Assembly: GCA_927349885.1 (NCBI GenBank) | Contig: OV651823.1 | Span: 3,906,152 to 3,970,151 of the forward strand | Reading direction: 5' to 3' | From: Psylliodes chrysocephalus | Lineage: Eukaryota > Arthropoda > Insecta > Coleoptera > Chrysomelidae | Length of the DNA: 64,000 bases | Shown: one piece after another, positions 1 through 10,982 of the stretch | Position numbering within the stretch: the first letter of the stretch is position 1 | How the letters are laid out: the number at the start of each line of letters is the position of its first letter | Made by a program: the position numbers and the translations under genes | Notes under the pieces: model-generated | The model's database searches: none | Told to the model about the DNA's origin: nothing | Seen by the model: only the letters and a program-made list of their open reading frames with translations

Positions 1-359
1 GAAATACAAAGAAAGGCAATAGCTCTTAAAATCATTTGAATACCGTCTGCCTTTCGGTTTTTTTTTAATCTGGCTCATTACAGCAATTATTGAAGAAGCA
101 AGTTCTGATGACGGGAAAAACTTATATGTAAGTTTTTTGTATTCTTCAAACGTAATTAAATCTAAATAATTTTCTTTTTGATGAGTCCTGTTAAATTTTT
201 GTTTTAATCTAGTATATTTTCTTGTTAAAGACTTATATTTGACCCTGATTGCTGTCTTTCTTGGGGTTCTGGCTGTTAGTGATTTGCATGTTTGAGAAGA
301 TTGGGAATGTGTACCAGCAGAAAAGCAGCTTGAAATATTTCTTTCAGGTGTTTTCGGTT
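1..359 (-). CDS. Exon 5 (partial) of THAP9-like gene: start of P-type transposase region
   Basis: Begins after a TTTTGCAG acceptor and stays open for 119 full codons to the window edge, so the gene continues outside. After a Ser/Thr-rich segment there is a basic, probably helical region (KSLTRKYTRLKQKF) typical of the coiled coil behind THAP domains. Near the edge, GRRYSNDFKSYCLSLYF matches the conserved entry into P-element/THAP9 transposases (RRY..E.K..AL.L.F). The catalytic region is not in the window, so activity cannot be judged. It could be a P-like transposon copy or a domesticated host gene. The unbroken frame over five exons favours a recent or maintained gene. Confidence 0.78.
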
Positions 360-415
360 CTGCAAAATAAAATAAAAGAGGAGTATGTACAAAATGATTG
401 ACATTAAGTTTTTAC

Positions 416-469
416 CATCTATTTTGTCCTCCAATATAACAGTTTCTAATTCTGCTACCGCTTGCACAA
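416..469 (-). CDS. Exon 4 of THAP9-like gene: linker
   Basis: A 54-base exon. The acceptor is the AG at 471-470 (AATCCAG) and the donor is GTAAAA. An alternative acceptor about 20 bases upstream would put a TAA in frame, so the nearer one is chosen. It encodes residues 126-143, an acidic stretch (VQAVAELETVILEDKID). One base carries over and joins AA of the next exon to give Glu144. It is supported by phase and splice sites only. Confidence 0.62.
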
Positions 470-699
470 CTGGATTCCAAATTTATGTGTTCTACAATGT
501 TATAATTATCATTAGTAATATAATATAACAAATTTAAAGAAGGATTGCAAAAATGCACTTAGTGCGCGAGTAAGCTTTTTCAATTATTTACCTTGATGAG
601 TAAAATTATTCAATAATAACAGGAAATGTTCATTACACGAGTTATATTTTATTGTTAAAACTTCGTGAACATTATAATTAAGATAATAAAAATATTTAC

Positions 700-771
700 C
701 ATCACTTGTAACTTTCAGTACTTTAACAGGAACCACCTCTTCTGCTTGAGACTGAAATGGCCTTTTTATAC
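700..771 (-). CDS. Exon 3 of THAP9-like gene: linker
   Basis: A 72-base exon between a TTTAAACAG acceptor and a GTAAAT donor. It contributes two bases, 23 codons and one base, and encodes a hydrophilic linker (residues 102-125, including EEVVPVKVLKVTSD). It is called because it keeps the frame between the THAP exon and exon 4 and both splice sites are canonical. The protein sequence alone is not diagnostic. Confidence 0.68.
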
Positions 772-835
772 CTGTTTAAAAAAAGGACGATTTATTTATT
801 TTTATTCCCAAATAATTATTTTCTTTTGTAAATAC

Positions 836-1038
836 CTTGTTCTGATGTCATGGATTTACTGGATGATCCTTCCAATCCATGAAAAATAGTGGGTACCGCA
901 GTATCACGTAATCTATTTCGGCGTTCATTTTTAAACATGCAATCTTCAAAATGGACAGAACATATTTTTTTATTAAACAATTTGTTCATATGTTCGATCA
1001 AGTCGTTTCTTCCCGCGGCCAATGCCCATATCTTCGCT
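836..1038 (-). CDS. Exon 2 of THAP9-like gene: second half of THAP domain
   Basis: Follows a TTTTCTAG acceptor and ends at a GTATTT donor. It encodes residues 34-101 with one base left over. The remaining THAP signatures are present in order: the conserved Trp38 (AKIW), zinc ligands Cys60 and His63 (ICSVHF), and the closing AVPTIF motif at 81-86. Length and spacing fit a complete C2CH THAP finger (residues about 7-86). A short Ser-rich linker follows. The upstream intron (1039-1832) holds a palindromic repeat and a tRNA-like element. Confidence 0.88.
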
Positions 1039-1128
1039 CTAGAAAATATTTAAATCCAAGGTAGTATAAAATATGCAGGGTACCTACATATTATTTTAAT
1101 ATGTAAACAATATTAAATAATAAACATA

Positions 1129-1432
1129 GTTTAAAAAACAAAAAAACACGCTTTTAGAGCATATCAAACTAAAAAGTTAAAAATATTTTTTTTAACACGC
1201 TTTTACTCAAATAAGCTTAAAACAATAATAAATGGAAAATACTAGTATTATTGTGAAAAAAGCGTCGGGCGCTCGATGTACGAGAAATATGGACAAAGCG
1301 CCCCACGCTTGTTTCACAATAATACTAGTATTTTCCATTTTTATTATTTTAAGCTTATTTGAATAAAAGCGTGTTAAAAAAAATAATTTTAGTTTGATAT
1401 GCTCTAAAAGCGTGTTTTTTAGTTTTTTAAAC
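1129..1432. repeat. Large palindromic (fold-back) element
   Basis: Two arms of about 130 bases (1129-1267 and 1304-1432) are near-perfect inverted copies sharing ACACGCTTTTAGAGCATATC, AATAAGCTTAAAA and GGAAAATACTAGTATTATTG. The short middle is itself partly self-complementary (GGGCGC/GCGCCC). It lies in intron 1 of the THAP9-like gene. The structure is typical of a fold-back MITE. The family is not recognised and no clear target duplication is visible. Confidence 0.85.
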
Positions 1433-1530
1433 TATATTTATTTTTCACTATTTAGTTCGATGTATTATGACAGCGTGTTTTTTAGTTTTTTTTTAAAACC
1501 ATATTTATTTTTTACTTTTTAGTACGAATA
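1409..1530. repeat. Two-copy 63-bp tandem repeat at the palindrome edge
   Basis: The outer end of the palindrome (AGCGTGTTTTTTAGTTTTTT and the following AT-rich sequence up to TTAGTTCGATGTA) is repeated once with a period of 63 bases. The second copy is diverged. Confidence 0.65.
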
Positions 1531-1585
1531 ATTATTAAAAAAAATTTTGTAAGTTGAAATAGCTGAAAAAAAAATTATTTTTTTT

Positions 1586-1663
1586 TAGCCGTGGGGATTA
1601 GAACCCACGATCGGTGAGTTTGGCAATCAAAAACCCGCGCCTTAGACCGCTAGGCTAACGAAC
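1586..1663 (-). ncRNA. tRNA-like sequence, probably a SINE head or tRNA pseudogene
   Basis: On the minus strand there is an A-box-like TAGCCTAGCGGTCTAAGG and a B-box-like GGGTTCTAATCC at the spacing of an internal pol III promoter. The D stem (GCC/GGC) and the T stem (GTGGG/CCCAC) can pair, but the T loop is one base too long and the acceptor ends do not pair well. I read it as a tRNA-derived SINE head or decayed tRNA rather than a working tRNA gene. The downstream side on the same strand is A/T-rich, as in a SINE tail. Confidence 0.6.
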
Positions 1664-1832
1664 GAACTTGACATAGTGGGATATACTGACAGTAATACGC
1701 CACTTGAGTCCAAAGAAGAGTTACAAAAAACATACATAGAGGTGAAGCTAATATAAGCGTGTTAAAAAGCATTTCTACTACCTATTTGGATAATTTTAGA
1801 AAAATCAAATAACAAAAATGTCAATTACATAC

Positions 1833-1933
1833 CTTTTTTCGTCTTTGGGAAAATTAAAAAGGCTGTATTTCGAATTATTTCCATAATTATTTGTGCAACC
1901 AACAGCTGCACATCCCGGAAAACCTTTTCCCAT
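1833..1933 (-). CDS. Exon 1 of THAP9/P-element-transposase-like gene
   Basis: First coding exon of a five-exon minus-strand gene. It reads from ATG at 1933 for 33 codons plus two bases and ends at a GTATGT donor. It encodes the first half of a THAP zinc finger: the first two zinc ligands are Cys8 and Cys13, followed by the typical SLFNFPKDEKR stretch where THAP genes usually have an intron. The leftover AG joins the first base of the exon at 1038 to give Arg34, so the phase is exact. The exon is too short to show up as an open reading frame and was found by matching splice sites to the THAP pattern. THAP domains bind DNA in P-element transposases and in host proteins derived from them. The start is the only ATG shortly before Cys8. 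Confidence 0.82.
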
Positions 1934-3896
1934 TTCACCAACAAAAATAAAACAACACAACAACAAACACTTTCGATTACCTAGGGAAAGATATCAAATT
2001 ATTTTTTTTGTAATGCGGCTCTGCTCAATTAGACTGTTTATCTATCCACTGGCGTCGACGGAATGCCTGGCTCGCTTAACTCAGTTAAGCGTCCGCGGAG
2101 AGGGGCATTTTTATTTCGAGCGTGGAAATAATAGGCGAGTGTCCTAGCTGTAATATTCTTTAAGCTGTGACTATACTAATTGAGTCTTTTTCTGACGAGA
2201 GTAAGCGCGAAAGGAGGTCAGTGTAAGAGAGACGCAAATATCATTTTGCGTACATATAGTGCAAAGTCGAAGCCGGATTTAGACAGACCGGTAGGTTGGG
2301 GTTGTTAGAGTCGTTTTATGACCAAAATAAATAATTCGAGATTTTCGAGTTAGGTCACTTTATTACTGAGGCAGCGATTTGTACTGTTGCCAGATTAACA
2401 GATATTTTGATAACAGTGGCATATATGTTAAAGCTATTAATTCGCTATTTGCTGCTTTCTGCCGTTTTATTGGTAATAGAAATAGCTACTTTGCATTTAT
2501 CACTATTTTTGTTTGATTGTATTTTTATAACAACTTTACTTTGGTTATGATATACAAGGTATAATCTTAAATGTTAGTTGGGATGGTATGTTTGTTCCTT
2601 TGAGATACCTATACTTTTTAATTCAGGTGCCACTTTATGTATATAGAAAAAGTAAGAAAAAATATTCTAAAATACCTGTCTTTTTTAAGTTATTTGTAAT
2701 AATAAAGAATAAAGTCTTGCAGCATAGCTATAAGATTTTATTTTCGTTAAGTCTCTAACAAAAATGTATATTTAGTAACTGATAATTTTATGTATTAATA
2801 AAAGTCATAGATATATCCTGGAAAAAAAGAACTACATTTTATTTTGGAGTAAAACGATTGCAATTTTTGTTAGAGGTTTAGATTTATTTCTAATCAAAAA
2901 TAGACTGTATTTTAATATTTTAAATGAAGTATTTTGATAATAAATTTAGAATATTATAAAGTTAAAGCTTTTTTATATACCAGTGGATGTAAAATACTCA
3001 ATAGGGGTAATAATATACGATGAAAAAATTTAGATGTGTAAATCTGTTTTATATGTAAATATTATGTTACCTAATTATATTTTTATCATATAGAATTTGA
3101 TTTTTTCTACGCCCATGTCAGTAAACGTTAAAAATCGCACCGTCAACATTCCTTGTAAATGACATTTAACTAAATGTAAAATCCAAAGAAAGGTACGAAA
3201 TAACCTATCGAAAATTTATGGATTGGCGACACAAGCATATGCCCTTTATTTAATAGAAGAAAATAAGTGGGCGTAGAAAAAGTATAGTACGTTACACGTA
3301 ATATACTATTATTATAACCTTCTGAACACGATAATTGGCGATCTGGAGGCAAAATGAGATACTCTTAAAACAATAACTATTCGTAACAATCTCTTGAGAC
3401 AGTAAGTTCTGTCTACAGCGGCAACGAATTGCACACCAGATTTTTCTACAACCGCGTTAATTTAAGAAATATTATCTGTATTTCAAAAAATCACCAAAAA
3501 GGAGATAATATTGAAAGTCAATGTTTTATGTAGATTTCAAAACAGAAACACTAACAGTTTATTTAATATTTAAACCAGTTTAAAATTTGATGAGTAAATA
3601 TCTACAAATTAGGTTAAAATTCATTTTTATATAGACAAAAATGTTTTTAAAAATTTAAATTATCAAATAACTGTTTTTAAAAATTTAAATTATCAAAAAA
3701 CATTTTATTTAAAATAACCTACTATGGTCAAATTTAAAATTTCCGTCCTTCTTTTTATAAAGTTCGCGAAATTGACTGTAGTTGGCATGTCTAATAATAG
3801 CGGTGTCTATTTTCTATGTTAAATGAAGTGATTTTTTAAAAAAATTGTGAAAAGAATCAAAATAATATGAAAAAAAAGTACCCGAGTACAAGTAAC
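1934..3896. other. Stretch without a supported gene
   Basis: Mostly AT-rich non-coding sequence. A less AT-rich block at about 2040-2300 contains the short hairpin CGCTTAACTCAGTTAAGCG. It could be part of an old repeat but has no assignable ends. Short open frames here look random. Confidence 0.4.
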
Positions 3897-4015
3897 ATGA
3901 GTGACAAAAAACATCAATGCAAGATTTACGTCGTTCCAGATTGTAAAACAGGATACAAATTAAATGTAAAAGAAAACAAGGAGAAATCAATTTAATGTCT
4001 TTTTAAAACTTCTAA
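3897..4015 (+). pseudogene. THAP first-exon fragment with in-frame stop
   Basis: From ATG at 3897 the frame gives a THAP-like start. Two cysteines with a VPDCKTGYK pattern are followed, after an in-frame TAA, by CLFKTSN, which resembles the SLFK.PK. segment that normally precedes the first THAP intron. A GTAAGT donor follows directly. No second THAP half is found downstream. It is probably a broken piece of a P-like/THAP element, independent of the gene at the left edge. Confidence 0.55.
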
Positions 4016-5919
4016 TGTAAGTAAACCCAACAAACAATAAATTGCCGGGATATTGCTGGTCTTTTGCTGTAATTGAAGGGAAAATGAATGTGACGATTAA
4101 AAGATAAAAGCCTACTTTTGGCCTTTCGATAGTGGCCTAGCATTATGTTGCTTGATGATAGCCTTATGAAGAGTAAATAACTGTATTGGATAAAAGCATG
4201 GTAAAAGTCAAAAGGTTTTTAACTGCCGCAAACAGTCCAGGAGGACCCCGTCCCGCGTTCATAGATGGATACACCGATGATCGCTTGTTACATACTCAAC
4301 GAGTGGACATGCGGGCCAGTCTCGTATTCGCTCCGTGCGCGACAGCAGCGCCAATATGTTATGGTATTAAAGGAGTATTTCTGCCTATACTGACAAATAC
4401 AATTTTTAATAGAATTCGTAAATAAAAAGTATATATGTTAGTTTTAATAAAAGTATATGGATTTATAAAACAATTAAAACATTAATTTATTATTATTATA
4501 TATTTTTCACGCTTAAATTGAAGAAAATGATGTATAATCATTAAAAATCAATAATAAAATATAGGCAGGCAACAGTATTTACTGGAAAATGTATGAGAAC
4601 TTGCCTAAGTCTAATAAGTTGTCATTGAAGAAACCATTTATAATAGCGTGTATAAAAAGGATCGCTACTTATATTTTCATTTTTGTTCTAAAGAAAACAT
4701 AGAATGAATGATTAAAACTGGTTTCCGATCAGTAAGTCACAAAATTGCATACCAGCCAAATATTATAATCAACGGCAGAAATCTTGAAATCTAGTCCTTG
4801 CTGAATGAACATTTAAGAATAAAGGGATATTAAAGAACATCGTAAAATGATAATTTATTGTTTATTTAAAAACTTTCTAGTTTCTGATGTCTACTATTTC
4901 CAGCATTACTGTTATTATCACAAAAATAAAGGTAATTTTTCTTCTTATTGTACACCTATCCATTTATTTCTTTGATTTAATTTCCACTTTGTTAGTGAAA
5001 TTTGTTATATAAGTTTCACTGTTTTTTTTTGCTAGTATTTGTACAATTTTCAACACAGCAACTCCGGTTGCTTATTGTGTTGTTTTTACCTACTTTTTTG
5101 AAAAAAAGTAAAATGTATACGTGTATTTGATATGCCAAAATTACAAAATATCCCCCTAAAATGCATGAATTATCCGCAGCTAGCGCTAGTATCGCTTTTG
5201 CTTCCCTTTCCATGACTTTGCACGGAGCGAATTGCTGGTATTCAGTATGCATTGTAATTTTTTACTTTTACATGTTAATTTAGAATATTTTATTAATAAT
5301 TTTTTTGAAGAAGACATTTTTCCAGTATTATCATATTATATAGCTGAATTAAATAATATTTCTACAATATTCTATATTGAAATGCCTTCTGTTTTTGTAT
5401 AGATATTATAGTTCAAACGGTGTACTACTGGTCAAAGGACACTATCAAATATTCTGGGATCATGTTCCTGACACATGGCTTTTATTAATATGGTAAAAGG
5501 CCAGCAATTTCCCGTTAACTTCCCATCAATAGGCCATTAATTGCCAAAATATTTATTTCTAGACATTAAAGGGGAAATGAAGGCCCATTAATTGGTTATG
5601 ATGGCAAAAGTGACTTCGGCCCGACTGTCGGCCGTAGTGACCTATATATGCCGGCCTTTTAATTAAAAAAGTCAAATGGCCATCAATGTAATTGGAGGGT
5701 GACAGTTATTAGGCCTTTACTTCCCCTACACAAAATGTTTATTGGGAAATAACATATTTATGTCTAAATATAATATTTATTGTAAACTAGTCACAATAAA
5801 TTTACAAAAGGTTAAAAATTTGAACATTTAATTTAAATAAGAAGTAAATGGGCATTGTTTCCAACGAAATTTTGTATTTAAAAAGTACTTTTATAAGAAT
5901 GTTTACAAAAATAATCGAA
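4016..5919. other. Stretch without a supported gene; GGCC-motif cluster
   Basis: AT-rich non-coding sequence. At about 5485-5725 the motif (A/C/T)GGCC followed by a TTAAT-rich run recurs at least six times within 240 bases, around a palindromic GGCCCGACTGTCGGCC. A similar but weaker patch lies at about 4040-4135. No protein is recognisable. Confidence 0.4.
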
Positions 5920-6419
5920 GCCGCCACCCTACGATAAGTCGTTGCTTCGTTTTCTTGTTTCATATTTATGGACCGGCATGCGCAATCACAATTTTTCATT
6001 AACTACTAATTTTATCACAATCCGGCAACGTTGCAATTATATTTTCCAAATTTGACAGAAACCATCCAGTTTCGATGTTTACACCGGTGTATATCTCTTT
6101 TAAAAAACATCAGTACCAGTACAATATTAAAACCGACACCAAATATGTCACTTTTTCGTGTGTGAATCGCATTCGCGTATCAAGATCGCATTTTCGTATC
6201 AAGCCGCTTCAAATGTTAAGTGTGGGCCCACAGGAAAAATATAGAAGAAAGTATTCCGATCCAGAGCCACTAGAAAAGGTAGGTGAAAGATTATCATTGT
6301 TTAATTAAAAGAAATAAATTATTAGTCAGCCCAAATTCACAGTCCATTATAAACGCAACACTATTTATAAAAACTCATTTAAGTTATCTAGGTAGTGCCA
6401 GATTTATATTTTTTATGAG
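5920..6419. repeat. Dispersed duplication, copy A
   Basis: Matches copy B at 8182-8884 nearly base for base in two blocks, from the GCCGCCACCCTACGATAAG start to the TATCTAGG.AGTG.C.GATTTATATTT end. Copy B has about 225 extra bases in the middle. The last roughly 30 bases of copy A correspond to the left end of the hAT element inserted in copy B, so copy A also derives from a sequence that carried the hAT insertion. Confidence 0.85.
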
Positions 6420-7333
6420 GGCTACCGTCGATATTAGGGACAGTAATTTTGTCACTTTTCATCAATATTAAGTAAAACCATAATATTTTTACACTTTTTA
6501 ATCTTCTATAAGTGTGCACTAACCTAATTAAAGCAACAACTATTATTAAAACACATTTGTAAGCTAAAAAATTAAGAATATGCATTTATTCACGACATTC
6601 TCACGTAGCCATATTGTTTTTAATTTTTTCGATTTGACAGCCATACTAAGAGCACCTGTGCGTGATTTTAGCGATGTTGCCAATTGGTTTTTATTTGTTA
6701 TAAATAAATATACTCACTAGTAATACCACTAGAGGTCAAAAAATTTCCTGATATTAATTTGACCTCGCGTGGTATTCGGTAAGAAAATTCCACGCCGAAT
6801 TATGGTTGAAAATTAAATATTTTTAAAATTTATTTTTCGTTTCTCAACAATGCAAATTATTTTCTCCAAGTCACCAGTGAAACATAAAAGGTGTTGTCGC
6901 CTTGATTGTTGAGTTGTCATGGTAACTAAGTGAGACCCTAACCTCGAATATAATTTCAGTTTTGAAGTTGTCAAGCGGCCCGACGTAAAAAAATGTTTCG
7001 CTGCAATTATTTAGGCCTTCAAATTGCTTATTTCTACTCATTGTAGTTGCATGGGAATACCATTTGAAAATAGAAAATAGTATATTCTTTAATTTTACGT
7101 AAGTTTTGAATAACTACAAGTGGTAGAAAATTGTTTTTCTGCGTTTTTATTAACATGCGTTATGAGCGCTTTAAAATGGTATGAAATTCATAACCAGCGT
7201 CAGCAAGCATCAATCGTAGGAGGCTGTGATCATTGTATTTTGACAGTTCAAAACATTAAATAACTCGCGTTTTGTTGCGATAAAGAATATTGCATAGCAA
7301 GTAAAACCAACAAAATTACCTATTTGTTTAAAA
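6420..7333. other. Stretch without a supported gene
   Basis: Non-coding. A short region at about 6717-6800 (TAATACCACTAGAGG) precedes the open frame at 7334. Nothing else is assignable. Confidence 0.35.
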
Positions 7334-7693
7334 ATGAATCGATTTGAAAATCATACGCTATGCAAAATATGCGTGAAATTGTCTGATGTAATGATCAATC
7401 ATTGCACCATGACTTACTTACTCGGATTAATAGAGGATTGTGGCTCCAACTTGAAAAACGAAAATTTGTTCCGAATTGTCCACGAATATTTGCACCTAAA
7501 CTACGCAAAATTCAAAGTGCTGAATGGGAAAAAGGTGAATAAATTAGTGTCTAAATATTATATATATTTTATTAGACATAGACACATAATTCAAGGCATC
7601 CAAAGTCCTGCATTTTCGCCATTAAGAAGAAAAGAAGTGGCCGAAGAATATAGAAAACACCTTAGCATTGTAACTAAAGTGTATCAAAACTAA
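7334..7693 (+). CDS. Unrecognised single-exon ORF of 119 codons
   Basis: An uninterrupted frame from ATG to TAA, long for such AT-rich sequence, with an AATAAA at about 7710 directly after the stop. The predicted protein is basic, has a CxxC pair near the N-terminus (CKIC) and a third Cys further on, and no signal peptide or clear membrane segment. The C-terminal half is Arg/Lys/His-rich. I do not recognise the family. It lies between two copies of a dispersed repeat, so it could belong to a mobile element. Chance cannot be excluded. Confidence 0.35.
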   Translation: MNRFENHTLCKICVKLSDVMINHCTMTYLLGLIEDCGSNLKNENLFRIVHEYLHLNYAKFKVLNGKKVNKLVSKYYIYFIRHRHIIQGIQSPAFSPLRRKEVAEEYRKHLSIVTKVYQN

Positions 7694-8181
7694 ACCTATT
7701 ATGTGAACAAATAAAAACCAGTCTGTCAAAAATGGTTTGTTATTGTAAACGTCAAAAAATTTCCAGTATAATTCGCTGTTGGGTACCCCACGAGAAAAAA
7801 ATTTCCACTAAAATACCTCCGTTGCCATGGTGATCTGTCAAAAACACGTATTTTGATTGGTTCAAAATTACAGGTGTGGAATTTTCAAGGTAATACCGTT
7901 CTATTATTATTTTTTGTTTATTAATAATATGACAACTGATATTATTATTTCTATAAATGTGGAGTTGTCAAACATAGTAAAAGAACGTACATAACAGGAA
8001 TGACATGACAGTGGCTGTTTTTTCAATAGCTCCAGGCCAGATGATAAAACCAGCATATAAATGTGTTTATTTGAGACTTTTCATTTGAATTATTCAATTT
8101 GAGCTACGTCCAGGCCGTTGGAGTATATGCCGGTCGGCGTAGCCAGGTATGGGTTGATGTTTTTTGGTGGTTACCCTGCTT
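7694..8181. other. Stretch without a supported gene
   Basis: Non-coding sequence downstream of the 119-codon frame, including a candidate polyadenylation signal near 7710. No other feature is seen. Confidence 0.3.
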
Positions 8182-8884
8182 CGCCGCCACTCTACGATAA
8201 GTCGTTGCTTCGTTTTCTTGTTTCATATTTATGGACCGGCATGCGCAATTACAATTTTCCATTAACTACTAATTTTATCACAATCCGGCAACGTTGCAAT
8301 TATATTTTCCAAATTTGACAGGAACCATTGAGTTTCGATGTTTACAGTCGTCAAAATGCTGATTTTTATAGAAATTAAATAATTTTTTTGGCTTAAATAA
8401 TGCATTTACCGCAATTTTTTTTTAATGTACTATTTAAAATACGCTCTTTCTTATAAAAAATAAATTTCTTTAAAATTCCACTGGACCTAAAGTCGTCCGT
8501 ACCCGTTCGGGTCGCCGCCCAGTCCCCCACTTCGTTAACCTTTCTTAAGAAATTGGCAAGTGCAGGTGTTATCTCTTTTATCAGTACAATATTAAAACCG
8601 ACACCAAATATGTCACTTTTTCGTGTGTGAACCGCATTCGCGTATCAAGATCGCATTTTCGTATCAAGCCGCTTCAAATGTTAAGTGTGGGCCCACAGGA
8701 AAATATAGAAGAAAGTATTCCGATCCAGAGCCACTAGAAAAGGTAGGTGAAAGATTGTCATTGTTTAATTAAAAGAAATAAATTATTAGTCAGCCCAAAT
8801 TCACAGTCCATTATAAACGCAACACTAGTTATAAAAATTCATTTAAGTTATCTAGGCAGTGACGGATTTATATTTGTTATGAGT
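8182..8884. repeat. Dispersed duplication, copy B
   Basis: The longer partner of copy A (5920-6419). It contains an extra less AT-rich segment at about 8347-8565 (CCCGTTCGGGTCGCCGCCCAG) that copy A lacks. The right part runs into the hAT element that begins at 8857. Confidence 0.85.
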
Positions 8885-9626
8885 GTAGGCCACATTATTT
8901 CCACCGCCCAATGTACCTTTCTAAAATAATGATTTTCCATTTGTAATAAGGAAGACACTAAAGTTAAATAAACGAATGAATTAGTCATTAAGAAAGAGAG
9001 TAAAAAAAACAAGAATTACAATTTTTTACGGGACTTTTTAATAGCAAAATCATCCATAATATCATCATCATAGTTTATGGTGTTCATTATCTCTGCTTCT
9101 ACGTAGAGAAGAGCTAAAGAATTCATTTTTTCTTGAGACAATGAAGACTTTTGATAATTTTTCACGCGTTTTAAATAGGAAAAACTACTTTCCCAAAAAT
9201 AATTTGTAGCCGGAGTGGAAAATGCGATGCAGAGCGCTATATCAAAGTTAGGGTAAATATTAGACAGAGATTGATTCCTTAAAAACGTTGAGTGACAGTA
9301 GTGAGTTTGATCCAGGCTTTACTGCACACTCTGCAGTTTTATTAGAGGAAATGTGACTGTGAAAGTGCACAAATTCTTGAACCAAATTGTTGTAATATAA
9401 ATAAAATAGGTTCAATAACAGTAGGTACCTAGGATTGATATTTTTCGATAGGAATGAGTTTCTATAGGGATTTGACGTATTAGTATAAAAAACCATGAGA
9501 AAACCAGTGAACTTGTTTGACTTTTATCCTCTGAAATGGAATGAGCGTCCTCTGAAATCTGCTGTCCCTAGGACGCTGCCACCCCTAGGCCGCGGCCTAT
9601 ACGGCCTATTGACAAATCCAGATATG
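8857..9626 (-). mobile_element. Internally deleted hAT element with 8-bp target duplication
   Basis: Flanked by identical 8-base direct repeats TATCTAGG (8849-8856 and 9627-9634), the duplication length made by hAT transposases. The ends are imperfect inverted repeats (CAGTGACGGATTTAT and, on the other strand, CATATCTGGATTTGT), followed inside by AGGCC-rich subterminal motifs common in hAT ends. At 770 bases it is too short for a full transposase, but it keeps the 3' end of one on the minus strand. It is non-autonomous. Confidence 0.85.
9016..9300 (-). pseudogene. hAT transposase C-terminal dimerisation domain (remnant)
   Basis: An open minus-strand frame ends at TAA (9018-9016) and encodes about 90 residues with the hAT C-terminal (hATC) pattern: FDIALCIAFSTPATN, then ESSFSYLKRVKNYQKSSLSQ and MNSLALLYVEAEI. 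In intact elements this domain holds transposase dimers together and contains the end of the RNase H-like fold. The N-terminal zinc finger and most catalytic residues are missing. It sits inside the deleted hAT at 8857-9626, in the expected orientation. Confidence 0.8.
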
Positions 9627-9694
9627 TATCTAGGATATTCTTAAATTATTCTTTGAATATCTTGACAATAACCAAGATGATTCAAAAAAAGGTT

Positions 9695-9785
9695 ATTCCA
9701 GATAGGTTTAGGGATATTCTAGATACGATTTAAGGATACTCTAGGTAGAATTTAAAAATATTCTAGGTAGGTTTAAAATAACTCG
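9695..9785. repeat. Degenerate short tandem repeat, period about 23-25
   Basis: About four diverged units of the form GGTAGGTTTAAGGATATTCTA follow one another directly to the right of the hAT insertion site. Confidence 0.55.
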
Positions 9786-10093
9786 AATTTGTGGTTTACA
9801 TGTGCATATATGCTACTAAAACGTCATTTAATACATAAAAATATACTTCCTAAATTGGAGTAAAATTCATGCCTATAAAATAACATTTATATTATAAAAA
9901 TATAAGCCATGAAAATAGAAGTACTAAAAAGCTAAAATAAAGGAAAAACGTCAAGTAACAGTGCTCCCTCTCCTCTAATTATTTGTCCCGAATAACTTGA
10001 TTACTGGGACCTGGTTGGAGTCAACGGGGAGGATCTGGACCACGGTATGGCACTAACTTTTCAATGTGAATTACCTTGAGTTTACTTCCCGCT

Positions 10094-10481
10094 GGATACC
10101 TATTCTCTAACTCATGGGAGCACTCCCATGCTCCCATACTCCCATGCCAACGTTGCCAAGTTGACAGAATAACTTTGATCTACTATTTAAGGACCGATCC
10201 ACCGTTGTGTTAAACGAAGTTTAAAATGACATTTTTACATTAACAATGTCATTTTAATCTCCGTTTAACTCAACGGTGGAATCGGCCCTTAGTAGTTCAA
10301 ATTTGCTTTGTGATAAATACGGACCTAATCTGGCAAGCCCGCAATTCTCCCTCCCATAGTATAAAATCTGACCTTACTACGCATGTACCTGGGCTAAAAG
10401 TGAGTAAGCACGATATACCCACCTAAGAGTAAGAGAGCAAAATATATGGGAGCACTCCCATGACTTAGTGAATAGCTATCC
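10094..10481. repeat. Inverted-repeat element with a nested palindrome
   Basis: The outer arms (GGATACCTATTCTCTAACTC...GGGAGCACTCCCAT and its inverted copy ending at 10481) match over about 35 bases. Inside, 10188-10292 forms a second palindrome (AAGGACCGATCCACCGTTG against CAACGGTGGAATCGGCCCTT). It is likely a MITE carrying another fold-back element. GGGAG/CTCCC motifs recur near both outer arms. Confidence 0.65.
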
Positions 10482-10708
10482 TGATAACTGAATGCAGTAG
10501 ATCAGGGGACCAACCTTCGACAAGTGTATTTTACTCTTCGCATTGAGTATATTCGAATAGTTAAAAACGTATGCACATATTCAAAGCTTATTAGCTATTC
10601 ATGACTCCCTCTGGAAAAGGACTACGAAATTAAAAACAATGAACACATGCGAGCGAGCGAACATTTGACAACACCGTAGGATATGTCAAAGTTTATATTT
10701 TTGTCCTC

Positions 10709-10734
10709 AGAGAAATAAATAAATAAATAAATAA
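10709..10734. repeat. AAAT microsatellite
   Basis: About five to six tandem AAAT units. Confidence 0.8.
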
Positions 10735-10982
10735 AAGATACAGCCCTATCATGCAATATTTGTAACCAGCATCTTCCACCACTATGTAGCAGTGGTTACA
10801 CGAGTTGCTTGGATATTCGCTATTTTGGTAACGCATTTGATTGGTTAGCAAAAAATTGACAGGAATACAGTTGTCATTTTATGGTTATTTTGTGTTGACA
10901 TCGTTCATTTTGTGTTTATTTTGTACTTTAATAGAACATTTTCTGTGGTTTAATTAGTTTTGGTTCATTCAATTGATTTAAA

